Assembly: GCF_001428105.1 (NCBI RefSeq)
Contig: NZ_LMSJ01000016.1
Location: 62,001-126,000 of the forward strand
Length of the DNA: 64,000 nucleotides
Direction: 5' to 3'
Source of the DNA: Paenibacillus sp. Soil766
GTDB lineage: Bacteria; Bacillota; Bacilli; Paenibacillales; NBRC-103111
Part shown: piece after piece, positions 20,539 to 29,474 of the stretch
Position numbering within the stretch: position 1 is the stretch's first letter
Layout: each line of letters opens with the position of its first letter
Program-made: the position numbers and the translations under genes
The notes under the pieces: model-generated
Seen by the model: the letters and a program-made list of their open reading frames with translations, nothing else
Told to the model about the DNA's origin: nothing
Database searches by the model: none

Positions 20539-21429
20539 ATGAAGATTACAAGCAAAGCATTACGACGTAATCGGTTGACAGGGTATACATTTTTGCTTCC
20601 CAATATACTTGGATTTTTAATTTTCATTTGTTTGCCGGTTTGTGCTTCCTTCCTCATGAGCTTTACTGAATGGAATGGATTTGGTGAAATTAAGTGGGCT
20701 GGCATATCGAACTATACACAATTATGGCATGATGAAACGTTCCGTATCTCCCTGCTTAACAGTTTAATTATGACAGCAGTTTCCGTCCCGGTGACATTGT
20801 TCCTTGCAATTTTGGCAGCAGTCGCCCTCAATAAAGGTTTGAGAGGCGTTAAAATATTCCGAACGGCGATTTTCCTGCCGCACATTACAGCAACGATTGC
20901 CGTAGCTGTCGTGTGGCAGCTGCTTTATAACCCAACTATGGGTCCCATTAACGGAATACTCAGAAGTATCGGAATTGATAATCCTCCTATGTGGCTGGCT
21001 TCCACACAATGGGCACTGGTCTCGGTGATTATCGTCAGTATTTGGCATTCCATCGGTTACTACATGGTTCTTTACTTAGCAGGTTTGCAGGGGATTCCTA
21101 AGGATCTGTATGAAGCAGCTGAAATTGACGGTGCAGGTAAAGTCGCGCAATTTCGCAAAATTACAGTGCCGATGCTGTCGCCAGTCATTTTCTTCACGGT
21201 GATTATGGGCATCATCAATTCATTCAAAGTATTCGATCTGGTGTTTGTCTTGACCAAAGGAGGTCCAGGCCGTTCAACACACATGTTGGTTTACGACATT
21301 TATTACACGGCTTTCCAACGCTTTGAATATGGCTATGCCTCTGCGATGGCTTACGTGTTATTCACGATTATTCTAATTATTACGTTGATTCAATTTAGAG
21401 GACAAAAACGTTGGGTGAACTATTCCTAA
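20539..21429 (+). CDS. ABC sugar transporter permease (MalF/UgpA-like)
   Basis: I choose ATG 20539 because AGGAG at 20526-20530 is then correctly spaced, instead of GTG 20530; 296 residues. Six hydrophobic segments are visible, beginning TFLLPNILGFLIFICLP. The cytoplasmic EAA loop reads LYEAAEIDGAGKVAQFRKI, the docking site for the ATPase. It lies 72 bp after the binding-protein gene and 34 bp before the second permease. It forms half of the membrane channel of a CUT1-type importer. Confidence 0.93.
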   Translation: MKITSKALRRNRLTGYTFLLPNILGFLIFICLPVCASFLMSFTEWNGFGEIKWAGISNYTQLWHDETFRISLLNSLIMTAVSVPVTLFLAILAAVALNKGLRGVKIFRTAIFLPHITATIAVAVVWQLLYNPTMGPINGILRSIGIDNPPMWLASTQWALVSVIIVSIWHSIGYYMVLYLAGLQGIPKDLYEAAEIDGAGKVAQFRKITVPMLSPVIFFTVIMGIINSFKVFDLVFVLTKGGPGRSTHMLVYDIYYTAFQRFEYGYASAMAYVLFTIILIITLIQFRGQKRWVNYS

Positions 21430-21463
21430 CGAGCTGATTGGGTTTGAGATTGGAGGGACCAGC

Positions 21464-22342
21464 ATGAGTATGCAATTAGAATCAAGCCAGATCACCATGA
21501 GGCTGTCGAGGCGTCCACAGCTCGGCGCAGTAGTTAGAAAAACGGTGTTATATCTAGTCGTTACCGCTGTTGCCTTGTCCATGGTTGTTCCTTTTCTTTG
21601 GATGCTTTCCGCATCCGTGAAGTCCGAGGCAGAAATATTCAGCTTCCCTATTCAGTGGATACCGAGCCACTTTTACTGGTCGAATTATAGCAAGGTATGG
21701 ACGGAGCTTCCATTCTTAACTTATTACTTGAATACGATCAAAATCGCTGTGTTTACCACACTGCTGCAAATTATTACATGTTCCACGGCGGCATATGCAT
21801 TTGCCAAAGTGAAATTTCCCGAACGGGATAAATTGTTCTTCTTATATGTAGCGACGATGATGGTACCTTATCAGGTCATGATGATTCCGCAGTTCATGTT
21901 AATGAAGAAAATTGGGCTCATGGATTCACATTGGGCGTTGATTCTTCTAGGAGCATTTAGTCCATTCGGTGTGTTCTTGTTCAGACAGTTCTTTATGGCC
22001 ATTCCGGAGGAACTCTCAGAAGCGGCCAGGATTGACGGACTGAGCGAGTTCGGCATTTATTCGCGGGTCATTCTACCATTGATACGGCCAGCGATTGCCA
22101 GCTTAACTATTTTTACTTTCATGCATGCGTGGAACGATTTCCTCGGTCCGTTGATCTACTTGAATTCGGATAGCTTGTTTACGCTCCAGCTCGGTATGCA
22201 GCATTTCCAATCGGAGCATGCAACGGAGTATGGCCCGTTAATGGCAGCAGCGGTTTGTGCCATTATTCCAACCATTCTGATTTACTTTATGGCCCAGGAC
22301 CATTTCGTCGAAGGGATTTCCGCAGGAGCGGTTAAAGGGTGA
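21464..22342 (+). CDS. ABC sugar transporter permease (MalG/UgpE-like)
   Basis: ATG 21464 with GGAGGGA at about 21452-21458; 292 residues with six predicted membrane segments. The EAA loop is LSEAARIDGLSEFGIYSRV. The end, HFVEGISAGAVKG, is typical of MalG-like permeases. It pairs with the preceding permease, and the sulfatase starts seven bases after its stop, so transport and desulfation are translationally close. No ATPase gene is present here; a shared MsmX-type ATPase elsewhere is expected from known CUT1 systems of Bacillota. Confidence 0.93.
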   Translation: MSMQLESSQITMRLSRRPQLGAVVRKTVLYLVVTAVALSMVVPFLWMLSASVKSEAEIFSFPIQWIPSHFYWSNYSKVWTELPFLTYYLNTIKIAVFTTLLQIITCSTAAYAFAKVKFPERDKLFFLYVATMMVPYQVMMIPQFMLMKKIGLMDSHWALILLGAFSPFGVFLFRQFFMAIPEELSEAARIDGLSEFGIYSRVILPLIRPAIASLTIFTFMHAWNDFLGPLIYLNSDSLFTLQLGMQHFQSEHATEYGPLMAAAVCAIIPTILIYFMAQDHFVEGISAGAVKG

Positions 22343-22349
22343 GCTCCAT

Positions 22350-23759
22350 ATGAAGCCTAATATCATTTACATTTTTGCAGATCAATGGCGAAAGCAGGCT
22401 GCCGGGTTTACTGGTGAAGATCCGGTTATCACGCCGAATATTGATCAGTTCGCACGGGAGAGTCTGGTATTTAACCATGCGCTCTCTTGTACGCCACTAT
22501 GTTCGCCGCACCGGGCAGCACTCATGACAGGTAAGTATCCGCAATCGACGGGGGTCTATACGAACTGTAAAATCGGTGCAAACATTATGCTGAGTCCCGA
22601 AGAGGTAGGTATCGGAGATGTCCTAAAGTCTGCGGGGTATCAAACGGGGTATATCGGCAAATGGCATCTTGATTCCCCTGAGCAGAATACGTGTCCTGAA
22701 CCTGAATCAGGTGCGCGCGAATGGGATGCGTATACACCGCCAGGTCCTAAGCGGCATGGTTTTGATTTCTGGTATTCCTATGGTGCGTACGATTATCATC
22801 TCAAGCCCCATTATTGGAAAGATACGCCGGAGATGATTCAGGTCGACCAATGGTCATTGGAGCATGAGACCGATGTGGCGCTGGACTTTATTCGGGCCCG
22901 AGGGAAAGAACAAACCGATCCGTTTGCGTTATTCGTCTCTTGGAATCCGCCGCATAGCCCCTTTGAGCTTGTACCTGAACGCTACAAGGAGCTCTATAGC
23001 GGACAGGAGCTGAGCTTGCGTCCGAATGTAAGCTCGGCGCAGCTTGCAGCGCATACAGGCGAGCCCTTTGAGAGCGGGGATGAGGCTTTACGCCGGTATA
23101 CACGTGACTACTTCGCAGCGGTATCGGGCATGGATGAGCAGTTTGGCCGGATCTGGCGAGAAGTTCAGGGTCTCGGACTTGCGGAGAACACGCTAATCGT
23201 GCTCTCGTCGGATCATGGTGAGCTTATGGGCTCGCACGGCCTCATGGCAAAGCATTCTTGGCATGAGGAATCCATTGCGATCCCTTGTTTGATGAGCTGG
23301 AGAGGCACAATTGGGCAGGGCAGCACGGATTTGCTTTTTAATAGTGTGGATATTATGCCTACACTGCTCGGACTTGCGGGTGTCCCCGTGCCTGGGTCAG
23401 TTGAAGGACTCGATCTGTCCGGTGATCTTCTCGGAACGAGTCATACGGATGTTTCTTCTGCCTTCATTTGTGCCTTCCCCGGAAGAAAGGATGCGATGGA
23501 GCTCTTCGCCTCCGCTGGACTAGACAATCGAAGATTTGGCTGGCGGGGAATCCGCACAAGCCAGTACACGTATGTCGTGCATAGAGGTTATGCGCCTGGC
23601 GCAGAAGTGCAGCGATTATTTTATGAACATGAGAAGGACCCTTATCAGCTCAACCCAGTTGTGTTGAAAGAGCGGCCACAGTCGGAGCTTCTGATGTCAT
23701 TAGAGGAAGAACTGCAACGCTGGTTAGATCGCACTGATGATAAATTTGAATTGGCTTGA
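22350..23759 (+). CDS. Cys-type sulfatase, cytoplasmic
   Basis: ATG 22350, seven bases after the permease stop; 469 residues. The N-terminus IIYIFADQWR gives the metal-binding Asp. The signature C-x-P-x-R is C51-S-P-H-R55 within LCSPHRAALMTGKYP, so Cys51 is the residue to be converted to formylglycine. Further metal ligands fit VLSSDHGELMGSHGLMAKH. There is no signal peptide, so it should act on imported sulfated oligosaccharides. It lies between the permeases and the GH88 gene, as expected for glycosaminoglycan-type degradation. No formylglycine-generating enzyme or radical-SAM maturase gene is in the window. The sulfated position cannot be read. Confidence 0.93.
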   Translation: MKPNIIYIFADQWRKQAAGFTGEDPVITPNIDQFARESLVFNHALSCTPLCSPHRAALMTGKYPQSTGVYTNCKIGANIMLSPEEVGIGDVLKSAGYQTGYIGKWHLDSPEQNTCPEPESGAREWDAYTPPGPKRHGFDFWYSYGAYDYHLKPHYWKDTPEMIQVDQWSLEHETDVALDFIRARGKEQTDPFALFVSWNPPHSPFELVPERYKELYSGQELSLRPNVSSAQLAAHTGEPFESGDEALRRYTRDYFAAVSGMDEQFGRIWREVQGLGLAENTLIVLSSDHGELMGSHGLMAKHSWHEESIAIPCLMSWRGTIGQGSTDLLFNSVDIMPTLLGLAGVPVPGSVEGLDLSGDLLGTSHTDVSSAFICAFPGRKDAMELFASAGLDNRRFGWRGIRTSQYTYVVHRGYAPGAEVQRLFYEHEKDPYQLNPVVLKERPQSELLMSLEEELQRWLDRTDDKFELA

Positions 23760-23807
23760 AGGTTGAAATAACGAATAGGAATTGAACGAAAAGAGAGGAT
23801 GACAGCG

Positions 23808-24935
23808 ATGTGGCGTGGAGCAATTGAAGATGCCATCGGCAAAATTCGCCGGAACTTGGAACAGCATCCAGGTACTTTTCCACATATCACCAATGAGAAG
23901 CGATATGCTTGGTCTGCGAACGAAGATTGGATTGAAGGGTTTCATACAGGGCTTACTTGGCTGAGCTATGAGTACAGTCAAGATACATTCTTCCAAGATC
24001 AAGCGAAGGAGCAAATTGCAGATTTTAAAAAGCGGTTGGAAGCTAGAGTATGCTTAGAGCACCATGATATCGGCTTCTTGTATGGACTATCCGCATTAGC
24101 AGGATGGATTGTAGAGAAGGACGAGAGTGCTCGTGATCTTGCGCTGCAAGCAGCGGATCATTTGTTAGGCAGATGGCGTGAGCAAAGCGGATTGCTGCAA
24201 GCTTGGGGCCCGGAAAACGATGAGAAGAATGGCGGTCGGATCATTATTGACTGCTTGCTGAATTTGCCCCTGCTCTATTGGGCATCCGAAATAACAGGGC
24301 AACCAAAATATGCCGAAGTCGCCTACAAGCAAGCCGAATTGTCTAGAAGGTATCTGGTGCGTGGCGACGATTCTTCTTATCATACGTTTTATTTTCAAAC
24401 GGAGACAGGTGACCCGCTTGGGGGAGGCACTCACCAAGGCTACACAGATGGCTCGACTTGGACACGCGGTCAAGCATGGGGTATCTACGGCTTCGCACTT
24501 TCTTACCGATATACTAAGGATCCTGTCTTCTTGCAAACGGCTAAACGGTTGTTATCCTATTTCCTTGATCATCTCCCAGAAGATCATGTTGCTTATTGGG
24601 ATTTCAACGTACCGATTGAAGCGAATACAAGTCGCGACAGCTCGGCATCGGCCATTACAGCGTGCGGAATGCTAGAGCTGCTGGATCTCCTGCCAGAAGA
24701 GGATGGGGATCGCGACTGGATCCAGCAGGGATTGGATCAAACGATGCACTCCCTCGTGAACAAGTATGCAACGATTGGCGAAGAAGCGGAAGGCTTGCTG
24801 AAGCATGGTTCCTATCATGTGAGAGGCAATAGCGGCTTGGACGACTATATGATTTGGGGCGATTATTACTACTTGGAAGCATTAATGCGGTTGGAACGAG
24901 GCATTCCAGGTTATTGGTATGAACGGAAGGCTTAG
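23808..24935 (+). CDS. GH88 unsaturated glucuronyl hydrolase
   Basis: I choose ATG 23808 because AGAGG (23794-23798) is correctly spaced, instead of ATG 23799; 375 residues, normal for GH88. HHDIGFLYGLSA holds Asp87 and IIIDCLLNLPLLYW holds Asp148. Their spacing of 61 equals that of the two catalytic aspartates (88 and 149) of the Bacillus GL1 enzyme as I recall it. TDGSTWTRGQAWGIYGF is also diagnostic, as are (alpha/alpha)6-barrel aromatic repeats. No signal peptide, so cytoplasmic. It hydrates the 4,5-unsaturated uronate left at the non-reducing end by lyases such as the PL8 and PL6 enzymes downstream. Last gene of the 19147 operon. Confidence 0.95.
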   Translation: MWRGAIEDAIGKIRRNLEQHPGTFPHITNEKRYAWSANEDWIEGFHTGLTWLSYEYSQDTFFQDQAKEQIADFKKRLEARVCLEHHDIGFLYGLSALAGWIVEKDESARDLALQAADHLLGRWREQSGLLQAWGPENDEKNGGRIIIDCLLNLPLLYWASEITGQPKYAEVAYKQAELSRRYLVRGDDSSYHTFYFQTETGDPLGGGTHQGYTDGSTWTRGQAWGIYGFALSYRYTKDPVFLQTAKRLLSYFLDHLPEDHVAYWDFNVPIEANTSRDSSASAITACGMLELLDLLPEEDGDRDWIQQGLDQTMHSLVNKYATIGEEAEGLLKHGSYHVRGNSGLDDYMIWGDYYYLEALMRLERGIPGYWYERKA

Positions 24936-24984
24936 TGAAGTTAGTTAGAATGCCGCATCAGCCCATATGGAAAATAGATTGGCA

Positions 24985-25029
24985 AAAAACAGTTAGCATC
25001 CGCAAAATCGGATACTAACTGTTTTTTTA
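24985..25029 (+). terminator. Rho-independent terminator after the GH88 gene
   Basis: AAACAGTTAGCATCCG pairs with CGGATACTAACTGTTT around a short AAAT loop, with one mismatch, and is followed by a T-run. It ends the binding-protein/permease/sulfatase/GH88 operon. The rest of the 242-bp gap up to 25177 holds only a weak promoter-like pair (TTGGAT at 25106, CATAAT at 25127, 15 bp apart). Confidence 0.9.
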
Positions 25030-25177
25030 TCACTACAGCGCGGCCGTCCATGGCTATATAAGGGATAAATGTTCATTATGTACAGGGGTATAAAACATTC
25101 ACCTATTGGATTATCGTGAAACTCGGCATAATGAGAAGCATAAGTTCATGTCACAGCCCAAAGGATGAACGTAAATA

Positions 25178-27436
25178 ATGTTAATGAAGTTAACGAGATA
25201 TAGACGCAGGGTGATGACGGTGTTTAACCGTTATTTGTTTTCTTTTATATTGCTTCTATTGCTGCCTATGCTTTTTCTAGGAATTACAGGGTACTTTCAA
25301 TTATCAACAATTGTGGGGGACGAAGTGGAGAGAAACAATCAATCGCTTCTGAATAGCCTCCAGCGGGAAGTGGATAACAAACTCATTATGATGAATAAAA
25401 TTGCTAATCAGATTACGGAAGCACCGGAGCTATCGCCGTATCTACTTGAACAAGAGGATATGTTTAGTGCTTTTCAAGGAAAAAAGATATTGGAGAGTAA
25501 AGTTCTTGATGACAGTATTCGTGAAATTGTCCTTCATATCCGCGGATCGGAGAAGTTATATTCGTCGTTAAGCACCTATCAGGTCAATGATTTTGCCAGC
25601 ACATTTTATCACTTTGCCGAATGGAACGCAGAACAATTTAAGGATGATTTAAACCATGTGAACACCACCACGCTTCGACCAGCAGAGGACGTTAAGATGG
25701 AGGGGTTACCCTCACAACGTTTGATTACCTATATCGTGCCAATTCCGCTTAGGAACCAACAACCCTACGGTACAGTTTTGTTTGAGTTAAAAGAAGATAC
25801 CTTACTAAAAAGACTCAACCCAGATCAAGTGCTGCCGAATGGGAACGCGATTGTTTTCGATCAGTCAGGCAGGGTAATATCCGCCTATAAACAAGAGGAT
25901 TTCTTTAAATCCGCCAACTTTTACAACCAAATCGTGAATGAGGTGGACAAACGACATATTCAAGAGTTTCAACATCAGAAGTATGTGATTTCGACCCAGA
26001 AATCAACGCAAAGTGGTCTGACATATGTCATCATGCTGCCTTATGCTTCCGTCGTTGCTCCTGTCAATCAAGCCATCTTGAAATGGATTAGTTACTTGTT
26101 ATTTATTTTGGTTATTGGAAGCGTATTCGTTTACATGGTTATGGTATTCAATTATAACCCGGTTAAAAAGTTAGCTGCTCTGGTAGAAACAATTCGAGGT
26201 CAATCGATTCACAAATCGAATGTATTCGAAGCAATTGGCTCTATGATCAACGATATTGCCGATTCGAATCAAACCTTAGGCCGTAAGTTGGAAGAAAATC
26301 GTTCAGCGGTAAGAGACCATTTTCTGGGCAGTTTATTAAAAGGGGAATTTCAATCCCTGGACGATGTGAATGAAAGGGGGGAAGAGGTTGGCGTTACGTT
26401 TCCCTTTCCAGACATCACGGTGATGATCCTAGAGCTACCCGCTTCCCAATTGTTGTACAGGGAGCAATTGATTGCAGAAGTGGAACGGCAGTTCGGGGGA
26501 GATGCCATCGGACATGTAAAGATCAGCTTAGAAGAACGAAGAGCGATTTTTATTGTGTCTTGGGGAGGCAGTCCCGCGGATCGAAAGCTGTGGTTAAACC
26601 GATTACATGATCATTTGAGTATGATATTTGATATACCGATTACATTGGGGATCGGAAACGGCTATCGAGAACTTTCACAAGTGGGGCGTTCGTACTTGGA
26701 AGTATCAACGGCGATTGATTATAAGATGATCAAAGGCAATCAGCGAGTAATCTTCTTTGATGACCTCATGGCACATGATCATGCTGCTTTGTTAAACCCC
26801 AGACGTATTCTAGAAGAATTGGAAATCGTACTGCAGTACGGTGATGCATCGTTAATTACCAAGAGTGTGCAGCAGATCGCCATGAAAATGAAACAAAGCG
26901 GGATGACTCTGTTTATCGCCAAAGAGCTTTGTTATGACATGATTCATACCTGTATTGCATTCATGGAAAAGAGAAGACCAGGAAGCGCAATGGATAGCTT
27001 GCCGGACATTTTAGTGTTGACCGATTTTACGACATTAGATGAAATTGCTGACTTACTCATAAGCGCGTGCACAACATTATGTCATTCCCTTGACCTGCCC
27101 AAGTCGGCACCTCCTGCCGTAATGATCGACCAAATAAACCAATATATGTTGCAAAACTATAATGAATTTGATTTCTCTGTGCAGAAGATTGCCGAACACT
27201 TCTCTCTCTCCCTGTCTTATTTAAGCCGTTATTACAAAGAACAAACTGGTCGAACTGTTATGGAGTATTTGAAAGAGGTAAGGATCGAGCAAGCCAAACG
27301 TTTGCTTCGAGACCATAGCATCTCCGTTAAGGAGATTGTACAGCAGATCGGCTACTACGATGTGTCTAGCTTTATCCGTACGTTCAAAGGTCAAGTGGGT
27401 CTAACCCCTGGTGAATACCGCAAACAAGTGAAGTAG
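25178..27436 (+). CDS. Membrane-bound AraC-type regulator with extracellular sensor
   Basis: ATG 25178, with ATG 25184 or GTG 25211 as alternatives; 752 residues. A membrane segment at about residues 19-40 (LFSFILLLLLPMLFLGITGY), an external region of about 260 residues and a second segment at about 306-325 form the sensor half. A cytoplasmic middle region of about 300 residues follows. The last 100 residues carry two helix-turn-helix motifs: FDFSVQKIAEHFSLSLSYLS and SVKEIVQQIGYYDVSSFIRT. It is a one-component transmembrane regulator, of a type common beside LplB/YtcP transporters in Paenibacillus. It precedes such a transporter (27605-31091) and the lyase genes, which it probably activates on sensing oligosaccharide or ligand-loaded binding protein. 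Confidence 0.9.
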   Translation: MLMKLTRYRRRVMTVFNRYLFSFILLLLLPMLFLGITGYFQLSTIVGDEVERNNQSLLNSLQREVDNKLIMMNKIANQITEAPELSPYLLEQEDMFSAFQGKKILESKVLDDSIREIVLHIRGSEKLYSSLSTYQVNDFASTFYHFAEWNAEQFKDDLNHVNTTTLRPAEDVKMEGLPSQRLITYIVPIPLRNQQPYGTVLFELKEDTLLKRLNPDQVLPNGNAIVFDQSGRVISAYKQEDFFKSANFYNQIVNEVDKRHIQEFQHQKYVISTQKSTQSGLTYVIMLPYASVVAPVNQAILKWISYLLFILVIGSVFVYMVMVFNYNPVKKLAALVETIRGQSIHKSNVFEAIGSMINDIADSNQTLGRKLEENRSAVRDHFLGSLLKGEFQSLDDVNERGEEVGVTFPFPDITVMILELPASQLLYREQLIAEVERQFGGDAIGHVKISLEERRAIFIVSWGGSPADRKLWLNRLHDHLSMIFDIPITLGIGNGYRELSQVGRSYLEVSTAIDYKMIKGNQRVIFFDDLMAHDHAALLNPRRILEELEIVLQYGDASLITKSVQQIAMKMKQSGMTLFIAKELCYDMIHTCIAFMEKRRPGSAMDSLPDILVLTDFTTLDEIADLLISACTTLCHSLDLPKSAPPAVMIDQINQYMLQNYNEFDFSVQKIAEHFSLSLSYLSRYYKEQTGRTVMEYLKEVRIEQAKRLLRDHSISVKEIVQQIGYYDVSSFIRTFKGQVGLTPGEYRKQVK

Positions 27437-27604
27437 GTAGACAACGATGAAAACAGCATATATGCGTTCAAATTTGGCATATCGGGTTGAAATTCGTGCG
27501 GATCATAAATTTCGCATACGTGGATTGGCGATCTCACTTATTTACAGGCTGTTGTGTAGATGGTTAGATTACAACTATGAAGTTCCAGCGGAGGTGATAA
27601 CAAA

Positions 27605-28510
27605 ATGTCATTCACGATCAAAAGAATCATTCGTAACTATGATTTATACTTGCTTCTGCTGCCGACGCTTGCTTATTTTATTATTTTTCATTATGTCCCG
27701 ATGTATGGTGTGCAGATCGCATTTAAAAATTTCAATCCGATTAAAGGGATTATGGGCAGTCCTTGGGTTGGCTTCGATAATTTTGAACGGTTCTTTCAAT
27801 CTTATCAGTTGGGAACGATTATTAGAAATACGCTGGGTATCAGCATTTTTGAGCTACTTGTGGCATTCCCTGCTCCAATCCTCTTGGCGCTAATGATTAA
27901 TCAACTAACCAACGAGCGTTTTAAACGACTTGTGCAAACGGTTACATATGCGCCGCATTTTATTTCCACCGTTGTTGTCGTCGGGATTGTGTATTTGCTT
28001 CTGTCTCCCAAAACAGGTGCAGTAAACAGCCTGCTGGGTGTATTCAACATCGAGCCTATCTTTTTTATGGGCAGTGCAGACTGGTTCAAGACGGTGTTCG
28101 TCTTCTCTGGTATTTGGCAAAATATAGGATGGGGAACGATCATTTATCTGGCAGCACTGACATCGGTGAATCCAGAGTATCATGAGGCAGCGGTTGTTGA
28201 CGGAGCAACGAAACTGCAGCGTGTCTTCCACATCGATATTCCGGCAATTTTGCCGACTGTCATCATTATGCTGATCATGAACATGGGTCATATGATGAGT
28301 GTTGGGTTCGAGAAGGTGTATTTGATGCAAAATCAACTTAACATCGATTCATCAGAGACGATTCAAACTTATGTGTATAAAGCAGGGCTTGTACAAGCGC
28401 AGTATAGCTATTCTTCGGCAATTGGTTTGTTTAATACCGTCATTAATTTCATCTTATTAATCAGTGTGAACCAAATAGCGAAATCGCTAAAACAAACAAG
28501 CTTATGGTAA
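27605..28510 (+). CDS. ABC transporter permease, LplB type
   Basis: ATG 27605 with GGAGGTGA upstream; 301 residues. The start YDLYLLLLPTLAYFIIFHYVP cut here to YDLYLLLLPTLAYF is typical of LplB proteins, and six hydrophobic segments are visible. The EAA loop reads YHEAAVVDGATKLQRVFHI. The end QIAKSLKQTSLW matches the family's usual Leu-Trp finish. It is separated from the regulator by 168 bp in which I see no convincing gene, only a palindrome GCATATATGC at 27456-27465 and three loose AAATT-containing repeats. First permease of transporter 2. Confidence 0.93.
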   Translation: MSFTIKRIIRNYDLYLLLLPTLAYFIIFHYVPMYGVQIAFKNFNPIKGIMGSPWVGFDNFERFFQSYQLGTIIRNTLGISIFELLVAFPAPILLALMINQLTNERFKRLVQTVTYAPHFISTVVVVGIVYLLLSPKTGAVNSLLGVFNIEPIFFMGSADWFKTVFVFSGIWQNIGWGTIIYLAALTSVNPEYHEAAVVDGATKLQRVFHIDIPAILPTVIIMLIMNMGHMMSVGFEKVYLMQNQLNIDSSETIQTYVYKAGLVQAQYSYSSAIGLFNTVINFILLISVNQIAKSLKQTSLW

Positions 28511-28528
28511 AAGGGGAGAGGTAAATCT

Positions 28529-29413
28529 ATGAAGCTGGCAAGAAATAGGACGGATATTACCTTCGATGTCATCAACTATTCGTTGATTGTGATTCTACTC
28601 CTACTTGTTCTCTATCCGCTATATTTTGTTGTTACAGCTTCTGTGACGAATCCGGATTTGGTTTACTCTGGAAAGCTGTTATTTTTTCCTCAGGAATTGA
28701 CATGGGATGGCTATACAAGGCTGTTTTCCGATGCGACCATTTGGGTTGGTTTCAAAAATTCATTATGGTATACAGTTACCGGAACAACGTTGAATGTCGT
28801 GCTGACGGTTATGGCCGGTTACGCCCTTTCCAGAACGGATCTCGTCGGAAGAAATGCCTTCATGTTCCTGCTTGTATTTACGATGTTCTTCGGCGGTGGG
28901 TTGATACCAACTTACCTGCTAGTGAAAGATCTCGGTATTCTGAATACAACCTGGGCGATGATCCTTCCGAATGCGGTCTCGGTCTTTAATGTCATCATTG
29001 TTCGTACATTTTTTCAATCGAACGTGCCAACGGAGGTGCTTGAATCGGCCATGATTGATGGCTGCTCGAACATTAAGTTTTTTGTTAAAATCGCCATTCC
29101 TCTGGCGATGCCGATCGTGGCGGTGATGGTGCTCTTCTATGCCGTTGGGCATTGGAATTCCTATTTCCAAGCGTTGATTTATTTGAAAAGCAACGGCTTG
29201 CAGCCGCTGCAAATTATTTTGCGGAACATCCTCATTATGAACGAAGGTTCTGATTTGCAAAATTTAATGGACGGCTCCCAAGAGCAGCAAAAAAAGCTCG
29301 AGTTAATGAAATACGCCATTATTATCGTTTCCAGTCTACCTATGATGATCTTGTACCCGTTTCTTCAGAGATATTTTGTGAAAGGCGCATTAGTTGGTTC
29401 ATTAAAAGGATAG
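28529..29413 (+). CDS. ABC transporter permease, YtcP/LplC type
   Basis: 294 residues, starting 18 bp after the partner permease with GGGGAGAGG before the ATG. Six membrane segments are visible, beginning LIVILLLLVLYPLYFVVTAS. The EAA loop is VLESAMIDGCSNIKFFVKI. The C-terminus YFVKGALVGSLKG is the family signature. It forms the heteromeric channel with the LplB-type permease. The binding protein follows 61 bp later. Confidence 0.93.
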   Translation: MKLARNRTDITFDVINYSLIVILLLLVLYPLYFVVTASVTNPDLVYSGKLLFFPQELTWDGYTRLFSDATIWVGFKNSLWYTVTGTTLNVVLTVMAGYALSRTDLVGRNAFMFLLVFTMFFGGGLIPTYLLVKDLGILNTTWAMILPNAVSVFNVIIVRTFFQSNVPTEVLESAMIDGCSNIKFFVKIAIPLAMPIVAVMVLFYAVGHWNSYFQALIYLKSNGLQPLQIILRNILIMNEGSDLQNLMDGSQEQQKKLELMKYAIIIVSSLPMMILYPFLQRYFVKGALVGSLKG

Positions 29414-29474
29414 TCACAGAACTCAGGTTTGATCAAGTAAACTATTATCTAATTGGAAGGTATGGTGCTGGGAT

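Noticed and set aside
27456..27520. Three AAATT-containing units as tandem operator repeats before transporter 2.
   Set aside because: Spacings are 20 and 17 bp and flanking bases differ, so they do not form a regular repeat like that at 43794-43833.
27447..27893. A 148-codon + strand frame between the membrane AraC gene and the LplB-type permease.
   Set aside because: It overlaps the well-supported permease from 27605 in another frame, has a Cys/Trp/Arg-rich composition unlike a real protein, and no good ribosome binding site.
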